Shown in pieces: positions 26,506 through 35,110 of a stretch of DNA of 64,000 nucleotides. The DNA is from Streptomyces bottropensis ATCC 25435 (lineage in GTDB: Bacteria; Actinomycetota; Actinomycetes; Streptomycetales; Streptomycetaceae), in assembly GCF_000383595.1 (NCBI RefSeq), contig NZ_KB911581.1:2734265-2798264 (forward strand). Direction: 5' to 3'. The position numbers and the translations under genes were made by a program. A model generated the notes under the pieces. It had not been told where the DNA came from. It was given only the letters and a program-made list of their open reading frames with translations, and searched no databases. Each line of letters opens with the position of its first letter. Positions within the stretch are counted from its first letter, which is position 1.

Positions 26506-28104
26506 TCACTGCTCGCGCAGCGGGATCGACACGTACGACGGGTCGTTCGGCGGCGAGGAGAAGGTCAGCTGCGCGCCGGTCGGGTTGTGCTCGATGTAGA
26601 GCGGGTCGACGGTGTCGACGACCAGGGCGAGACGGTGGCCCGCCGGAACGTCGTAGGCCGTGGAGAGCAACTCCAGGTCCAGGCCGAAGGACTCGCCGGG
26701 CGTCTCACCGTGGAAGGTGTACGGCGCGTGGCTGACCAGCTTGCCGAGGCCGAGCGGGCCCACGTCGTACAGATAGGCGACGAGGGTGCCGCTCTCCTTG
26801 GTGGGGGTCACCGTGGTGTGCAGCTTCGCGGTGCCGCGCACGGCCTGCGCCGTCGCGTACTTCTCCGACTGCCACACGGCCGCCCAGCGGCGCGGCAGCA
26901 GCGGGATCGAGGCCACGGGCGGGAGTTGCGTCACCTGGTCCAGGATGCTGGACAGGAAGACGATCCCGCCGTTCGCGCCCGAGTCGACGTTCGCGCGGAT
27001 CGTGGTGCCGCTCGTCAGGGCGATCTTCTGGCGGGACGCGGTGACCGACTTCCAGTCGGGATAGCCCTCGAAGGCGCCGCCCGTACGGGACTTGAGGCGG
27101 ACGGGCCGCTCGCGGTCGATGCCGTTGTCGGTGCCCTTGAGATAGCGGTCGAACCAGCGCTGCGTGTCCGTCCACACGTCGTTCGGCAGCCCGAACAGAC
27201 CGGTCAGCTCCGTGGTCGCGTGGTCGCCGGGACGCAGCTCCAGCCGCTTGGGGCCGGTGAGCTTCTCGTAGAAGTCGGCGTACTGGTTGGGCGGGAAGAC
27301 GGAGTCGCCCCAGGCGTTGGCGAGCATGACGGCCGTGCCGTTGGTGTTGAGCTGGTCCAGATAGGTCTCGGGGGAACGTTTCTTCCCCCAGGCGATCATC
27401 TCCGCCTCCGTCGTCAGGTCGGAGGCGTAGAAGTTCTTGAAGATCTGCTGGATCTCGGGGCCCTGGCGGCCGGTGATCCGTCCGGCGCCGTCCAGCAGGG
27501 CGCCGGCCTGGAGGTGCTGGGTGCGCCCGCCGTAGATCGAGTCGATCAGGTCCGCCCAGCCGCTGAGCGCGGCGACCGCCTTGACGCGCTTGTCGTGCGC
27601 GGCGGTGAGCAGGCTGATGCCCGCCCCGTAACTCAGCCCCGCCATGCCGATGTGCGCGGCGTCGGCCGGGGTGTTGGCGAGGGCCCAGTCGATCACCTTG
27701 GAGGCGTCGGCCGTGTCGGGTGGGCCGGCGACCTCTATGTACCCGCCGGACTCCCAGAAGCCGCGGACGTTGTAACTGACCACGACATAACCGGCGTCGG
27801 CCAGTTTCCGTGCCTGGGCCAGGTACTCGATCTGCGGGAGGCCCCAGCTCGTGGGCAGCACGAGGAGCGGGTAGGCGCGCGAGGTGTCGGCGGGTGCGAC
27901 GACATTGGCCTTGAGGACCGTGCCGCCGTCGCCCGCGATGTCCACGAAGCGGGTGGTGGGGGCGGCGGTGGAGCCGGACGCCGCCTGGGCGGCGGGGGCG
28001 AGACCGAGGGCCGTACCGGCGATCAGGGTGGCCGAGACGGCGCCCGCGGCGCTCGTCCGCAGCGCCCTGGCCGTACGCGAGGTGGTGCCGTGCTGGTGTC
28101 TCAT
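26506..28104 (-). CDS. Secreted CocE/NonD-family serine hydrolase (X-Pro peptidase S15 fold)
   Basis: A 532-residue exported hydrolase. ATG 28104 has GAGTGAGG seven bases upstream. A signal peptide covers about residues 1-41 with cleavage near AQAA. The alpha/beta hydrolase core has the nucleophile elbow GLSYG (S158), and Asp and His fit near NAWGDSVFP and PGDHATTE. A C-terminal jelly-roll domain (about 340-525) is typical of CocE/PepX proteins. It may cleave acyl esters or proline dipeptides outside the cell. Its promoter region carries dense GTAAC/GTTAC repeats. Confidence 0.88.
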   Translation of the reverse strand: MRHQHGTTSRTARALRTSAAGAVSATLIAGTALGLAPAAQAASGSTAAPTTRFVDIAGDGGTVLKANVVAPADTSRAYPLLVLPTSWGLPQIEYLAQARKLADAGYVVVSYNVRGFWESGGYIEVAGPPDTADASKVIDWALANTPADAAHIGMAGLSYGAGISLLTAAHDKRVKAVAALSGWADLIDSIYGGRTQHLQAGALLDGAGRITGRQGPEIQQIFKNFYASDLTTEAEMIAWGKKRSPETYLDQLNTNGTAVMLANAWGDSVFPPNQYADFYEKLTGPKRLELRPGDHATTELTGLFGLPNDVWTDTQRWFDRYLKGTDNGIDRERPVRLKSRTGGAFEGYPDWKSVTASRQKIALTSGTTIRANVDSGANGGIVFLSSILDQVTQLPPVASIPLLPRRWAAVWQSEKYATAQAVRGTAKLHTTVTPTKESGTLVAYLYDVGPLGLGKLVSHAPYTFHGETPGESFGLDLELLSTAYDVPAGHRLALVVDTVDPLYIEHNPTGAQLTFSSPPNDPSYVSIPLREQ

Positions 28105-28120
28105 GGGTCGCCTCACTCGT

Positions 28121-28197
28121 GTAAGTGCAAAGTGACCCGACGGTAACCGGACACCCTTACCAGAAGTAACTCCCCGGTAAGTTACGTGACGGTAACG
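28121..28197. promoter_or_regulatory. Cluster of GTAA/TTAC half-sites upstream of the CocE gene
   Basis: GTTAC-N6-GTAAC is a perfect inverted repeat at 28181-28196. GGTAA (28142-28146) pairs with TTACC (28157-28161), and CTTACC (28156-28161) with GGTAAG (28176-28181). Further copies are at 28121 and 28166. At least six half-sites in 77 bp suggest cooperative operator binding, possibly by a TetR- or MarR-type dimer. No regulator gene lies beside it. Confidence 0.6.
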
Positions 28198-28209
28198 TTC
28201 GGCGGTGAA

Positions 28210-28965
28210 CTAGGAGGCGCGGTGCGAGATCTGGGCCGGCGCGGCAGGGGCCGGGGCCTGGGCCGCGCGTGTGACGTCCGCGACGAGTTCGACCAGGTCG
28301 GGGCCGTACGCCTGGGAGTTGACGACCTTCAGGAGCAGGACGAAGGTGCCGGTGCCGTACTTGCGGTGCAGGCGCTCGTGGTTGCGGGCGAGGTAACGGG
28401 TGGCGGCCTGGTTGGTGATCGCGCGCTGCCCGCAGAAGAGGAAGACGGGCCGGGCCTGGTCGGGCTGGCCGGTGGTGAGCCGGGCGAGGAGGACGTGCTC
28501 GGTGATGCCGGGGTCGAGGCGGTACTGCTCGCCGCCGATCTGGAAGGCGGCTCGGTGAGGGCCGGGCTCGGGGTCGTTGTTGAAGCTGACGCCGGGCAGC
28601 ATCGCCGATATGTGTGCCGCCATCCGGCGGTTGGAGACAGGGCCGCCCACGCAGAACTCGGTGCGCTCGCCGAACCCCTGCTGGGCCGCGTCCTGCGTGA
28701 TCATCTGGGCGTGCGAGCCGCAGTCCTTGATCAGCGCGGACAGCTCCAGCAGCGCGAACACGTCGTACCGGTGGACCGCCAGGTCCGCGCTGGACGGGTC
28801 ACGGTTGACCACCAGCAGGGACTCGGAGTTGTCGGGCAGCCCGAAGAACGTCTGCTTGCGGTGGAGCTTCCGCTTCCAGAGGTACGTCCGGAAGAACCAG
28901 CCCAGCGAGGCGCTGAGCCCCGCCGCGATCACGCCGAGGACGATATTGCGCACGTCGTCATTCAT
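28210..28965 (-). CDS. Membrane-anchored protein of unknown function
   Basis: A 251-residue protein. One N-terminal membrane helix (about residues 7-26) is followed by a basic stop-transfer (KRKLHRKQ) and a cytoplasmic alpha/beta domain. Distinctive segments are LLVVNRDPSSADLAVHRYD, CVGGPVSNRRMAAH and FLFCGQRAITNQAATRYLA. The alternation of hydrophobic strands and GGPxSN or GQRAxTNQ loops looks like a nucleotide- or ligand-binding fold. I do not recognise the family, and no neighbour suggests a function. The start is ATG 28965. Confidence 0.8.
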   Translation of the reverse strand: MNDDVRNIVLGVIAAGLSASLGWFFRTYLWKRKLHRKQTFFGLPDNSESLLVVNRDPSSADLAVHRYDVFALLELSALIKDCGSHAQMITQDAAQQGFGERTEFCVGGPVSNRRMAAHISAMLPGVSFNNDPEPGPHRAAFQIGGEQYRLDPGITEHVLLARLTTGQPDQARPVFLFCGQRAITNQAATRYLARNHERLHRKYGTGTFVLLLKVVNSQAYGPDLVELVADVTRAAQAPAPAAPAQISHRAS

Positions 28966-29147
28966 GGCCGCGCATGGTAGCGGGCGCGGCCGAACAACGC
29001 TCGAATCCCTGTCCGATTCAGGGCTCGGTGTCCCGGTTCGCCCCGCCGTCGCGGGAGTCGCGAGGTACCGCCGGATGGCCGAGACGCCGCTGCCGGGGCC
29101 AGGGCACCCGCGTTAGTCTGCGCGGACGGTCCTGACTGGAGGTACGG

Positions 29148-30953
29148 ATGCGTCTGCGTCGTCCTGTCGCGCGGAAACTGGCGGTACTGGCGGCGACGTC
29201 CGCCGTGGTCGCGGTGGGGGCGGCCCCGCCGTCCTCGGCCGCGCCGGACCCCGTGGAGAAGGTTCCGCTCGCCGTCGGCTACGGCGGTGCCGTCTCCAGC
29301 GTCGACCCGGACGCCTCGGCCGCCGGTGTCGAGGTGCTCCGCAAGGGCGGCAACGCGGTGGACGCGGCCGTCGCCACGGCCGCCGCGCTCGGCGTCACCG
29401 AGCCCTACTCGGCCGGTATCGGCGGGGGCGGCTACTTCGTCTACTACGACGCCGGCTCCCGTACGGTGCACACCGTCGACGGCCGGGAGACCGCGCCCCT
29501 GAGCGCCGACGAGGGCCTCTTCCTGGAGAACGGCACGCCGATCCCGTTCGCCGAGGCCGTCACCAGCGGGCTGAGCGTCGGCACGCCCGGCACCCCCGCG
29601 ACCTGGCAGACGGCGCTGAGCAGCTGGGGCAGCAAGCCGCTCGCCAAACTGCTGAAACCCGCCGTGAAGCTCGCCCGCCACGGGTTCACCGTCGACGCGA
29701 CCTTCCGCGCCCAGACCGCCTCCAACGAGGCCAGGTTCCGCAACTTTCCGGCCACGGCCGACCTGTTCCTCCCCGGCGGGCAGTTGCCGGTGGTCGGCTC
29801 GACCCTGAAGAACCCCGATCTGGCCCGTACCTACACGGAGCTGGGCCGCAAGGGTGTCGGCGTCCTGTACCGGGGCGACCTGGCCGAGGACATCGTCGAC
29901 ACGGTCAACAAGCCCCCGGTGGACCCGGGTTCGGGCTACAACGCCCGGCCCGGCGATCTGACCGCCGCCGACCTCGCCGGGTACCGGGCCAAGCGCCAGG
30001 CGCCCACGAAGGCGTCGTACCGAGGCCTCGGGGTCTACGGGATGGCCCCCTCCTCCTCCGGCGGCACGACGGTCGCCGAGGCGCTCAACATCCTGGAGCG
30101 GACCGACCTGTCCAAGGCGAGCGACGTGCGGTATCTGCACCGCTACATCGAGGCGAGCCGTATCGCGTTCGCCGACCGCGGCCGCTGGGTCGGCGACCCC
30201 GCCTTCGAGGACGTTCCCACGAAGGAACTGCTGTCGCAGAGGTTCGCCGACTCGCGCGAATGCCTCATCAAGGACGACGCGGTGCTCACCAGCCCCGTCG
30301 CGCCGGGCGATCCGCGTGATCCGGCGGCCTGCGGAACCGGTGGCACCGCCGCGCCGACGACCTACGAGGGCGACAGCACGACCCACCTCACGGTCGCCGA
30401 CAAGTGGGGCAACGTCGTCTCGTACACGCTCACCATCGAACAGACCGGTGGCAGCGGCATCACCGTCCCGGGCCGTGGCTTCCTGCTCAACAACGAGCTG
30501 ACGGACTTCTCCTTCACCCCGGCCAATCCGGCCGTGCACGACCCCAACCTGCCGGGTCCGGGCAAGCGGCCGCGCTCGTCGATGTCGCCGACGATCGTGC
30601 TGGACCGGCACGACCAGCCCGTGGTGGCGCTCGGTTCGCCGGGCGGCGCGACCATCATCACGACCGTGCTGCAGACCCTGACCGGCTTCCTGGACCGGGG
30701 CCTGCCGCTCGTCGACGCGATCGCCGCGCCGCGCGCCAGCCAGCGCAACCAGACCACCACCGAACTCGAACCGGGCCTGTGGAACAGCCCGTTGCGGACG
30801 GAACTCGAAGCGATCGGGCACGGCTTCCGGCAGAACCCGGAGATCGGCGCGGCCACCGCCGTCCAGCGCCTGTCGGACGGCAAGTGGCTGGCCGCCGCGG
30901 AGACCGTACGGCGCGGGGGCGGCTCGGCGATGGTCGTGCGGCCCGTCAGGTAG
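29148..30953 (+). CDS. ggt: Secreted gamma-glutamyltransferase
   Basis: A 601-residue exported Ntn-hydrolase that cleaves glutathione and transfers gamma-glutamyl groups. A signal peptide covers about residues 1-31. The large-subunit region contains GGNAVDAAVATA and GIGGGGYFVYYD. Autocleavage would occur before the nucleophile Thr411 in GDSTTHLTVADKWGN, with the small subunit downstream containing GSPGGATIITTV. ATG 29148 has a GGAGG site seven bases upstream. The gene ends in an 8-bp overlap with the convergent Clp gene. A second, signal-less homologue is at 48675. Confidence 0.93.
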   Translation: MRLRRPVARKLAVLAATSAVVAVGAAPPSSAAPDPVEKVPLAVGYGGAVSSVDPDASAAGVEVLRKGGNAVDAAVATAAALGVTEPYSAGIGGGGYFVYYDAGSRTVHTVDGRETAPLSADEGLFLENGTPIPFAEAVTSGLSVGTPGTPATWQTALSSWGSKPLAKLLKPAVKLARHGFTVDATFRAQTASNEARFRNFPATADLFLPGGQLPVVGSTLKNPDLARTYTELGRKGVGVLYRGDLAEDIVDTVNKPPVDPGSGYNARPGDLTAADLAGYRAKRQAPTKASYRGLGVYGMAPSSSGGTTVAEALNILERTDLSKASDVRYLHRYIEASRIAFADRGRWVGDPAFEDVPTKELLSQRFADSRECLIKDDAVLTSPVAPGDPRDPAACGTGGTAAPTTYEGDSTTHLTVADKWGNVVSYTLTIEQTGGSGITVPGRGFLLNNELTDFSFTPANPAVHDPNLPGPGKRPRSSMSPTIVLDRHDQPVVALGSPGGATIITTVLQTLTGFLDRGLPLVDAIAAPRASQRNQTTTELEPGLWNSPLRTELEAIGHGFRQNPEIGAATAVQRLSDGKWLAAAETVRRGGGSAMVVRPVR

Positions 30954-33525
30954 AGCCGCCGCAGGCGGGCGGCGTCGTACGGAAGGCGAGCCGCCCGTCC
31001 TCCTCCTCCGCCACCACCCGGCTGCCGGACGGCAGCCGGCCGTCGAGGAGGAGGCGCGACAGGGGGTTGTCGACCTCGCGCCGGATCGTGCGGCGCAGCG
31101 GGCGGGCTCCGTACTCGGGCTGGTCGCCGTGGCGGGCGAGCCAGGCTACGGCCCGCTCGCCGAACTCGATGGTGACGCCCCGTGCGAGCAGCCGGTCCCG
31201 GGTGCTCTCCAGCAACAGGTCGGTGATCCGCCGCAGCCGTTCGTCGGTGAGGCGGCGGAACACCACGATCTCGTCGACGCGGTTGAGGAACTCGGGCCGG
31301 AAGTGCTCCCGCAGCGGCCGCAGGATCCGCTCGCGCCGGTTCTCCTCGGCCGCCTCCGCGTCGGCCGCCGTGAAGCCCGGTGCGGCCCCGCCGCGCCCGA
31401 TGGCCTCCGAGCCCAGGTTGCTCGTCATGACGATCACCGTGTGGGTGAAGTCGACCGTGCGGCCCTGCGCGTCGGTGAGCCGTCCGTCGTCGAGGACCTG
31501 CAGCAGCAGGTTGAAGACGTCCGGGTGGGCCTTCTCCACCTCGTCCAGCAACAGCAGCGCGTACGGGTGCCGCCGTACGGTCTCCGTCAGCTGACCGGCT
31601 GCCTCGTGGCCGACGTAGCCCGGCGGGGCGCCGACCAGCCGGCTGACGGTGTGACGCTCCTGGTACTCGCTCATGTCGAGCCGCACCATCCGGTCCTCGG
31701 CGCCGAAGAGGGCCTCCGCCAACGCGCGGGCCAGTTCGGTCTTGCCGACGCCGGTCGGGCCCAGGAAGAGGAAGCTGCCGATCGGCCGTCCGGGTCCGGC
31801 GAGCCCGGCGCGCGAGCGCAGCACGGCGTCCGCGACCGCATCCACCGCCTCGTCCTGCCCGACGACCCGCCCACGCAGCCGTTCCGCCAGTCCGAGCAGC
31901 CGCTGTGTCTCCTCCTGGGTGAGGCTGCTGACGGGGATGCCGGTCTGCCGGGAGACGACCTCGGCGATGTCCTCGGCGGTGATCTCCAGACTCTGCCCGT
32001 CGTCGGCCCGCCCTCCGGCGTGGTCCGTGCCGATCCGCTGCCGCAGCTCGCCGATCCGGTCCCGCAGCCGGGTGGCCAGCTCGTACTGCTCGCCCGCGAC
32101 CGCCTGGTCCTTGTCCCTGGTCAGCTGCTCGATCTCGCGCTCCAGGGTGCGCAGATCCGTTCCCTTGGTCCGGGCGCGGAGCCGGACCCGGGCACCGGCC
32201 TGGTCCATCAGGTCGATGGCCTTGTCGGGCAGCCGTCGGTCGGCGAGATACCGGTCGGACAGGTCGACGGCGGCCGTCAGCGCCTCGTCGAGGTAGCGGA
32301 CCTGGTGGTGGGCCTCGTACCGGTCGCGCAGCCCGCGCAGGATCTCCAGGGCGTCCTCGCCGCCGGGCTCGGGGACCAGCACCGGCTGGAACCGGCGGGC
32401 CAGCGCCGCGTCCTTCTCGATCCGCCGGTACTCCTCCAGGGTCGTAGCCCCGACGATGTTCAGCTCGCCGCGCGCCAGGGCCGGCTTGAGGATGTCGCCC
32501 GCGTCCATGCCGCCGCCCTCGCCCGAACCGGCGCCCACGACGGTGTGCAACTCGTCGACGAAGACGACCAGTTCCTCGGAGTGCGCGCGGATCTCGTCGA
32601 CGATGTTCGTCAGGCGCTCCTCGAAGTCGCCCCGATAGCGGGTCCCGGCGACGACCCCGGAGAGATCCACGGCGACCACCCGGCGTCCGGCCAGCACGTC
32701 GGGCACGTCCCCCTCAGCGATCCGCTGGGCCAGCCCCTCCACGATCGCGGTCTTGCCGACGCCCGCCTCGCCGATGAGCACGGGGTTGTTCTTCCCGCGC
32801 CGGGAGAGCACTTCGACGGTCTGCTCGATCTCCTCCCGCCGCCCGATCACCGGGTCGAAACGGCCCTGGCGGGCGAGGTCGGTCAGATCGCGGCTGTACC
32901 GGTCGAGGGTCGGGGTCGCGGTCGGGGTGCGGCGCGGCAGGTCGGAGGGCGGCAGTCCGGAGAGGGGGATCCCGGCGGGCGGGGTGTCCGCCGACGGGTC
33001 CGACGCGTCCGGCGGCGGCGCGGCGGCCGACAGCCGTGCCGCGCCGAGGATGTGACCGGCCGCCGAGTCCGGGTTGCCGGCGAGGGCGCTCAGCACGTGT
33101 TCGGGGCCGATGTGGCCGGAGCCGGTGACCCGGGCCAGTTCGTGCGCGTCCAGGAGCGCCCGTTTGACCGCGGGGGTCAGGGCCAGGGACGCGGGTGCCG
33201 GTCCCTGGCCCGGTCGGTGGCGCTCCGGGCCGGACCGCTCGTCGATCTCACCGGCCAGCGCGTCGGGGTCCGCGCCCGCGCGGGCCACCAGACTTCGGGT
33301 CGGTTCGGCGGTGAGCGCGGCGCGCAGCAGGTGCTGGGTGTCCAGGTCGGTGCTGCCGTGCCGCGCCGCGTACGCCGCGGCGTCGGCCACCAGCTGGCGG
33401 GCCGGGCCGCTCATCAGGCGGCCGATCTCGATCCGCTGGGGGCGCGGGCCGCCGAAGAAACGGGCGAGGAACTCACTGAAGGGGTCCGGACCGTAGCCCT
33501 CGGGCCCCGGGAATCCGCTGTTCAT
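30946..33525 (-). CDS. Clp/Hsp100 AAA+ ATPase paralogue (ClpC-like)
   Basis: An 859-residue double-AAA+ unfoldase. A Clp_N repeat region covers about residues 35-160, then AAA-1 with Walker A GEAGVGKT at about 251-258. A UVR-like coiled segment ([14 protein letters not shown], about 480) comes next, then AAA-2 with Walker A GPTGVGKT at about 588. The UVR segment points to the ClpC type rather than ClpB. The position of the ClpP-docking loop (normally IGF or LGF) reads PGF at about 713, so ClpP binding may be weakened. It is probably an additional paralogue rather than the housekeeping ClpC. ATG 33525 is preferred to the upstream start. Confidence 0.9.
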   Translation of the reverse strand: MNSGFPGPEGYGPDPFSEFLARFFGGPRPQRIEIGRLMSGPARQLVADAAAYAARHGSTDLDTQHLLRAALTAEPTRSLVARAGADPDALAGEIDERSGPERHRPGQGPAPASLALTPAVKRALLDAHELARVTGSGHIGPEHVLSALAGNPDSAAGHILGAARLSAAAPPPDASDPSADTPPAGIPLSGLPPSDLPRRTPTATPTLDRYSRDLTDLARQGRFDPVIGRREEIEQTVEVLSRRGKNNPVLIGEAGVGKTAIVEGLAQRIAEGDVPDVLAGRRVVAVDLSGVVAGTRYRGDFEERLTNIVDEIRAHSEELVVFVDELHTVVGAGSGEGGGMDAGDILKPALARGELNIVGATTLEEYRRIEKDAALARRFQPVLVPEPGGEDALEILRGLRDRYEAHHQVRYLDEALTAAVDLSDRYLADRRLPDKAIDLMDQAGARVRLRARTKGTDLRTLEREIEQLTRDKDQAVAGEQYELATRLRDRIGELRQRIGTDHAGGRADDGQSLEITAEDIAEVVSRQTGIPVSSLTQEETQRLLGLAERLRGRVVGQDEAVDAVADAVLRSRAGLAGPGRPIGSFLFLGPTGVGKTELARALAEALFGAEDRMVRLDMSEYQERHTVSRLVGAPPGYVGHEAAGQLTETVRRHPYALLLLDEVEKAHPDVFNLLLQVLDDGRLTDAQGRTVDFTHTVIVMTSNLGSEAIGRGGAAPGFTAADAEAAEENRRERILRPLREHFRPEFLNRVDEIVVFRRLTDERLRRITDLLLESTRDRLLARGVTIEFGERAVAWLARHGDQPEYGARPLRRTIRREVDNPLSRLLLDGRLPSGSRVVAEEEDGRLAFRTTPPACGGST

Positions 33526-33837
33526 TCGCCACCGGGTTCCCTGGTGCGGTTCGGCTATGCGGGGCGCCACGGGGGTTCCGGTGTTCTTGTGACCGCGGGT
33601 GCGTCGTGGTGGCCCGCGCGTTCCCGGCGCCCCTGAGATCCGGGGCCGCGCCCCGGGCTTTCATCGCTCCGCGCCGCCGAGGCGGGCGCGGCGCCGGCGC
33701 CTCCAGGCCCGCGGGGCCTGGCTTTTCAGGGGCGCGGGGCCTGGCTTTTCAGGGGGCGCGGGGGACCGCGCGAGAAGCCCCACGCATCCGCAGCCGCACT
33801 CGCAACAGCACCCGAACCCACACCCCCCGCCGGCCCC
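33526..33837 (+). repeat. Intergenic region with structured repeat copy C and 23-bp tandem duplication
   Basis: No gene was seen in these 312 bp. GCGCCCCTGA near 33628-33637 can pair with TCAGGGGCGC near 33726-33735 around an inner CCGGGGC-CGC-GCCCCGG hairpin. A 23-bp unit with core GCGGGGCCTGGCTTTTCAGG is tandemly duplicated at 33711-33733 and 33734-33756. The tail GGGGGACCGCGCGAGAAGCC follows. It matches the repeats at 10781, 12814 and 41815. Confidence 0.7.
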
Positions 33838-34605
33838 CTAGCGGGCGGTCAGCACGCGGGGGCCCGTCTCCGTGACGGCGACCGTGTGTTCCGCGTGGGC
33901 CGCCCGGGATCCGTCGTCCGTGCAGAGCGTCCACCCGTCCGGTGCCGCGTGAAACCCGTCCGCGCCCCCACCGAGGACCATCGGCTCGATCGCCAGGACC
34001 ATCCCGTGCCGCAGTCTCATGCCCCGCCCGGCCCGCCCCTCGTTCGGCACGCCCGGGTCCTCGTGCATCTGGCGCCCGATCCCGTGCCCGCCGAACCCGT
34101 CGGGGATCCCGTACCCGGCGGCACGGCACACGGTGCCGATCGCGTGCGCGATGTCGCCGATGCGGTTGCCGACGACGGCCGCGTCGATGCCCGCCGCGAG
34201 GGCGCGTTCGGCCGTCTCGACGAGCCGCAGGTCGGCCGCGCGCGGCTCGCCGACCACGAAGCTGATCGCCGAGTCCCCGGCCCAGCCGTCCAGAACGGCG
34301 CCGCAGTCGATGGAGACGAGGTCACCGTCGCGCAGCCGGTACGCGGTCGGGATGCCGTGCACGATCGCGTCGTTGACCGAGGCACAGATCACGGCGGGGA
34401 ACGGTGTGGGCGCGAACGAGGGCCGGTAGCCGAGGAACGGCGACGAGGCACCCGCCTCCCGCAGTACCTCGTGTGCCACCTCGTCCAGTTCGAGCAGGGA
34501 CACCCCCACGTCGGCGGCCTTGCGCACCGCCGTCAGCGCACGCCCCACGACCTGTCCGGCCTCGTACATCGCGTCCATCGACGCATCCGTCTTCAGTTCC
34601 ACCAT
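33838..34605 (-). CDS. map: Methionine aminopeptidase type I
   Basis: A 255-residue cobalt/iron-dependent peptidase that removes the initiator methionine. The five metal ligands are all present: two Asp in SIDCGAVLDGWAGDSAISF, His in GHGIGRQMHEDP, Glu in LAIEPMV and Glu in HAEHTVAV. ATG 34605 is chosen because TATAGT (a -10 box in reverse, near 34614-34619) lies about eight bases away, suggesting leaderless translation. The upstream frame is not conserved-looking. Streptomyces usually has several map genes, and this copy is paired with a divergent XRE regulator. Confidence 0.93.
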   Translation of the reverse strand: MVELKTDASMDAMYEAGQVVGRALTAVRKAADVGVSLLELDEVAHEVLREAGASSPFLGYRPSFAPTPFPAVICASVNDAIVHGIPTAYRLRDGDLVSIDCGAVLDGWAGDSAISFVVGEPRAADLRLVETAERALAAGIDAAVVGNRIGDIAHAIGTVCRAAGYGIPDGFGGHGIGRQMHEDPGVPNEGRAGRGMRLRHGMVLAIEPMVLGGGADGFHAAPDGWTLCTDDGSRAAHAEHTVAVTETGPRVLTAR

Positions 34606-34678
34606 GCCAATTACTATACCGCTCACTACCCAATTAAAATACCGGTCCATCGACGAGGATCGGTATTAGAATGGGGTC
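34606..34678. promoter_or_regulatory. Divergent leaderless promoters of map and the XRE gene
   Basis: TAGAAT at 34667-34672 lies six bases before the XRE ATG. TATAGT in reverse lies near 34614-34619 before the map ATG. TACCG-type half-sites occur at about 34617, 34641 and, inverted as CGGTA, at 34661. ATACCG (34640-34645) and CGGTAT (34661-34666) form an inverted repeat, a candidate operator for the XRE protein. The A+T content is markedly higher than in surrounding DNA. Confidence 0.6.
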
Positions 34679-34954
34679 ATGGTGCGCACCCCCCTGACCC
34701 CCGAAGAGCGCGAACGCGGCGAGCGGCTCGGCCGGTTGCTGCGCGAGGCCCGCGGCGGTCGCAGCATGGCGGAGATCGCCGCTCACGCGGGCCTCTCCGC
34801 GGAGACCCTGCGGAAGATCGAGACGGGCAGGGCCCCCACTCCCGCCTTCTTCACGATCGCCGCCCTCGCCCGCGCCCTGGGCCTGTCCATGGACGAACTG
34901 GTCACCCGGTGCGCACCGGCCGCCGAGACCGTCCCGACGGCCGCGGTGGCCTGA
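34679..34954 (+). CDS. XRE-family helix-turn-helix regulator
   Basis: A 91-residue DNA-binding protein with a Cro/C1-type helix-turn-helix at about residues 17-70 (LGRLLREARGGRSMAEIAAH, AGLSAETLRKIETGRAPTP). A short C-terminal tail without effector domain follows. It is divergent from the methionine aminopeptidase gene across 73 bp of operator-like DNA, so it probably autoregulates and controls map. ATG 34679 follows the -10 box TAGAAT. Confidence 0.9.
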   Translation: MVRTPLTPEERERGERLGRLLREARGGRSMAEIAAHAGLSAETLRKIETGRAPTPAFFTIAALARALGLSMDELVTRCAPAAETVPTAAVA

Positions 34955-35110
34955 CTCGTATCCCGTCCTGGCTCGAACCCGTCACGCACAGCCGTGGTGC
35001 GACCGCGTACGGCACACCGCGTCCACTCCGAAAACTCCACGTAGCCCCGCCGTAACACAACTGGTGTTTTCTTGCGGGTCGGAGCACTCCAGTCGGCCGG
35101 GGAGCATGCG
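34955..35110. other. Intergenic promoter region
   Basis: A 156-bp gap with no recognised gene. GGGGAGC at about 35100-35106 is the ribosome-binding site for the gene at 35111. A clear -10 box was not identified. Confidence 0.3.

Noticed and set aside
33526..33837. Possible short genes in the repeat-rich gap before map
   Set aside because: The frames are composed of the structured repeat and give Arg/Gly/Pro noise without a ribosome-binding site.
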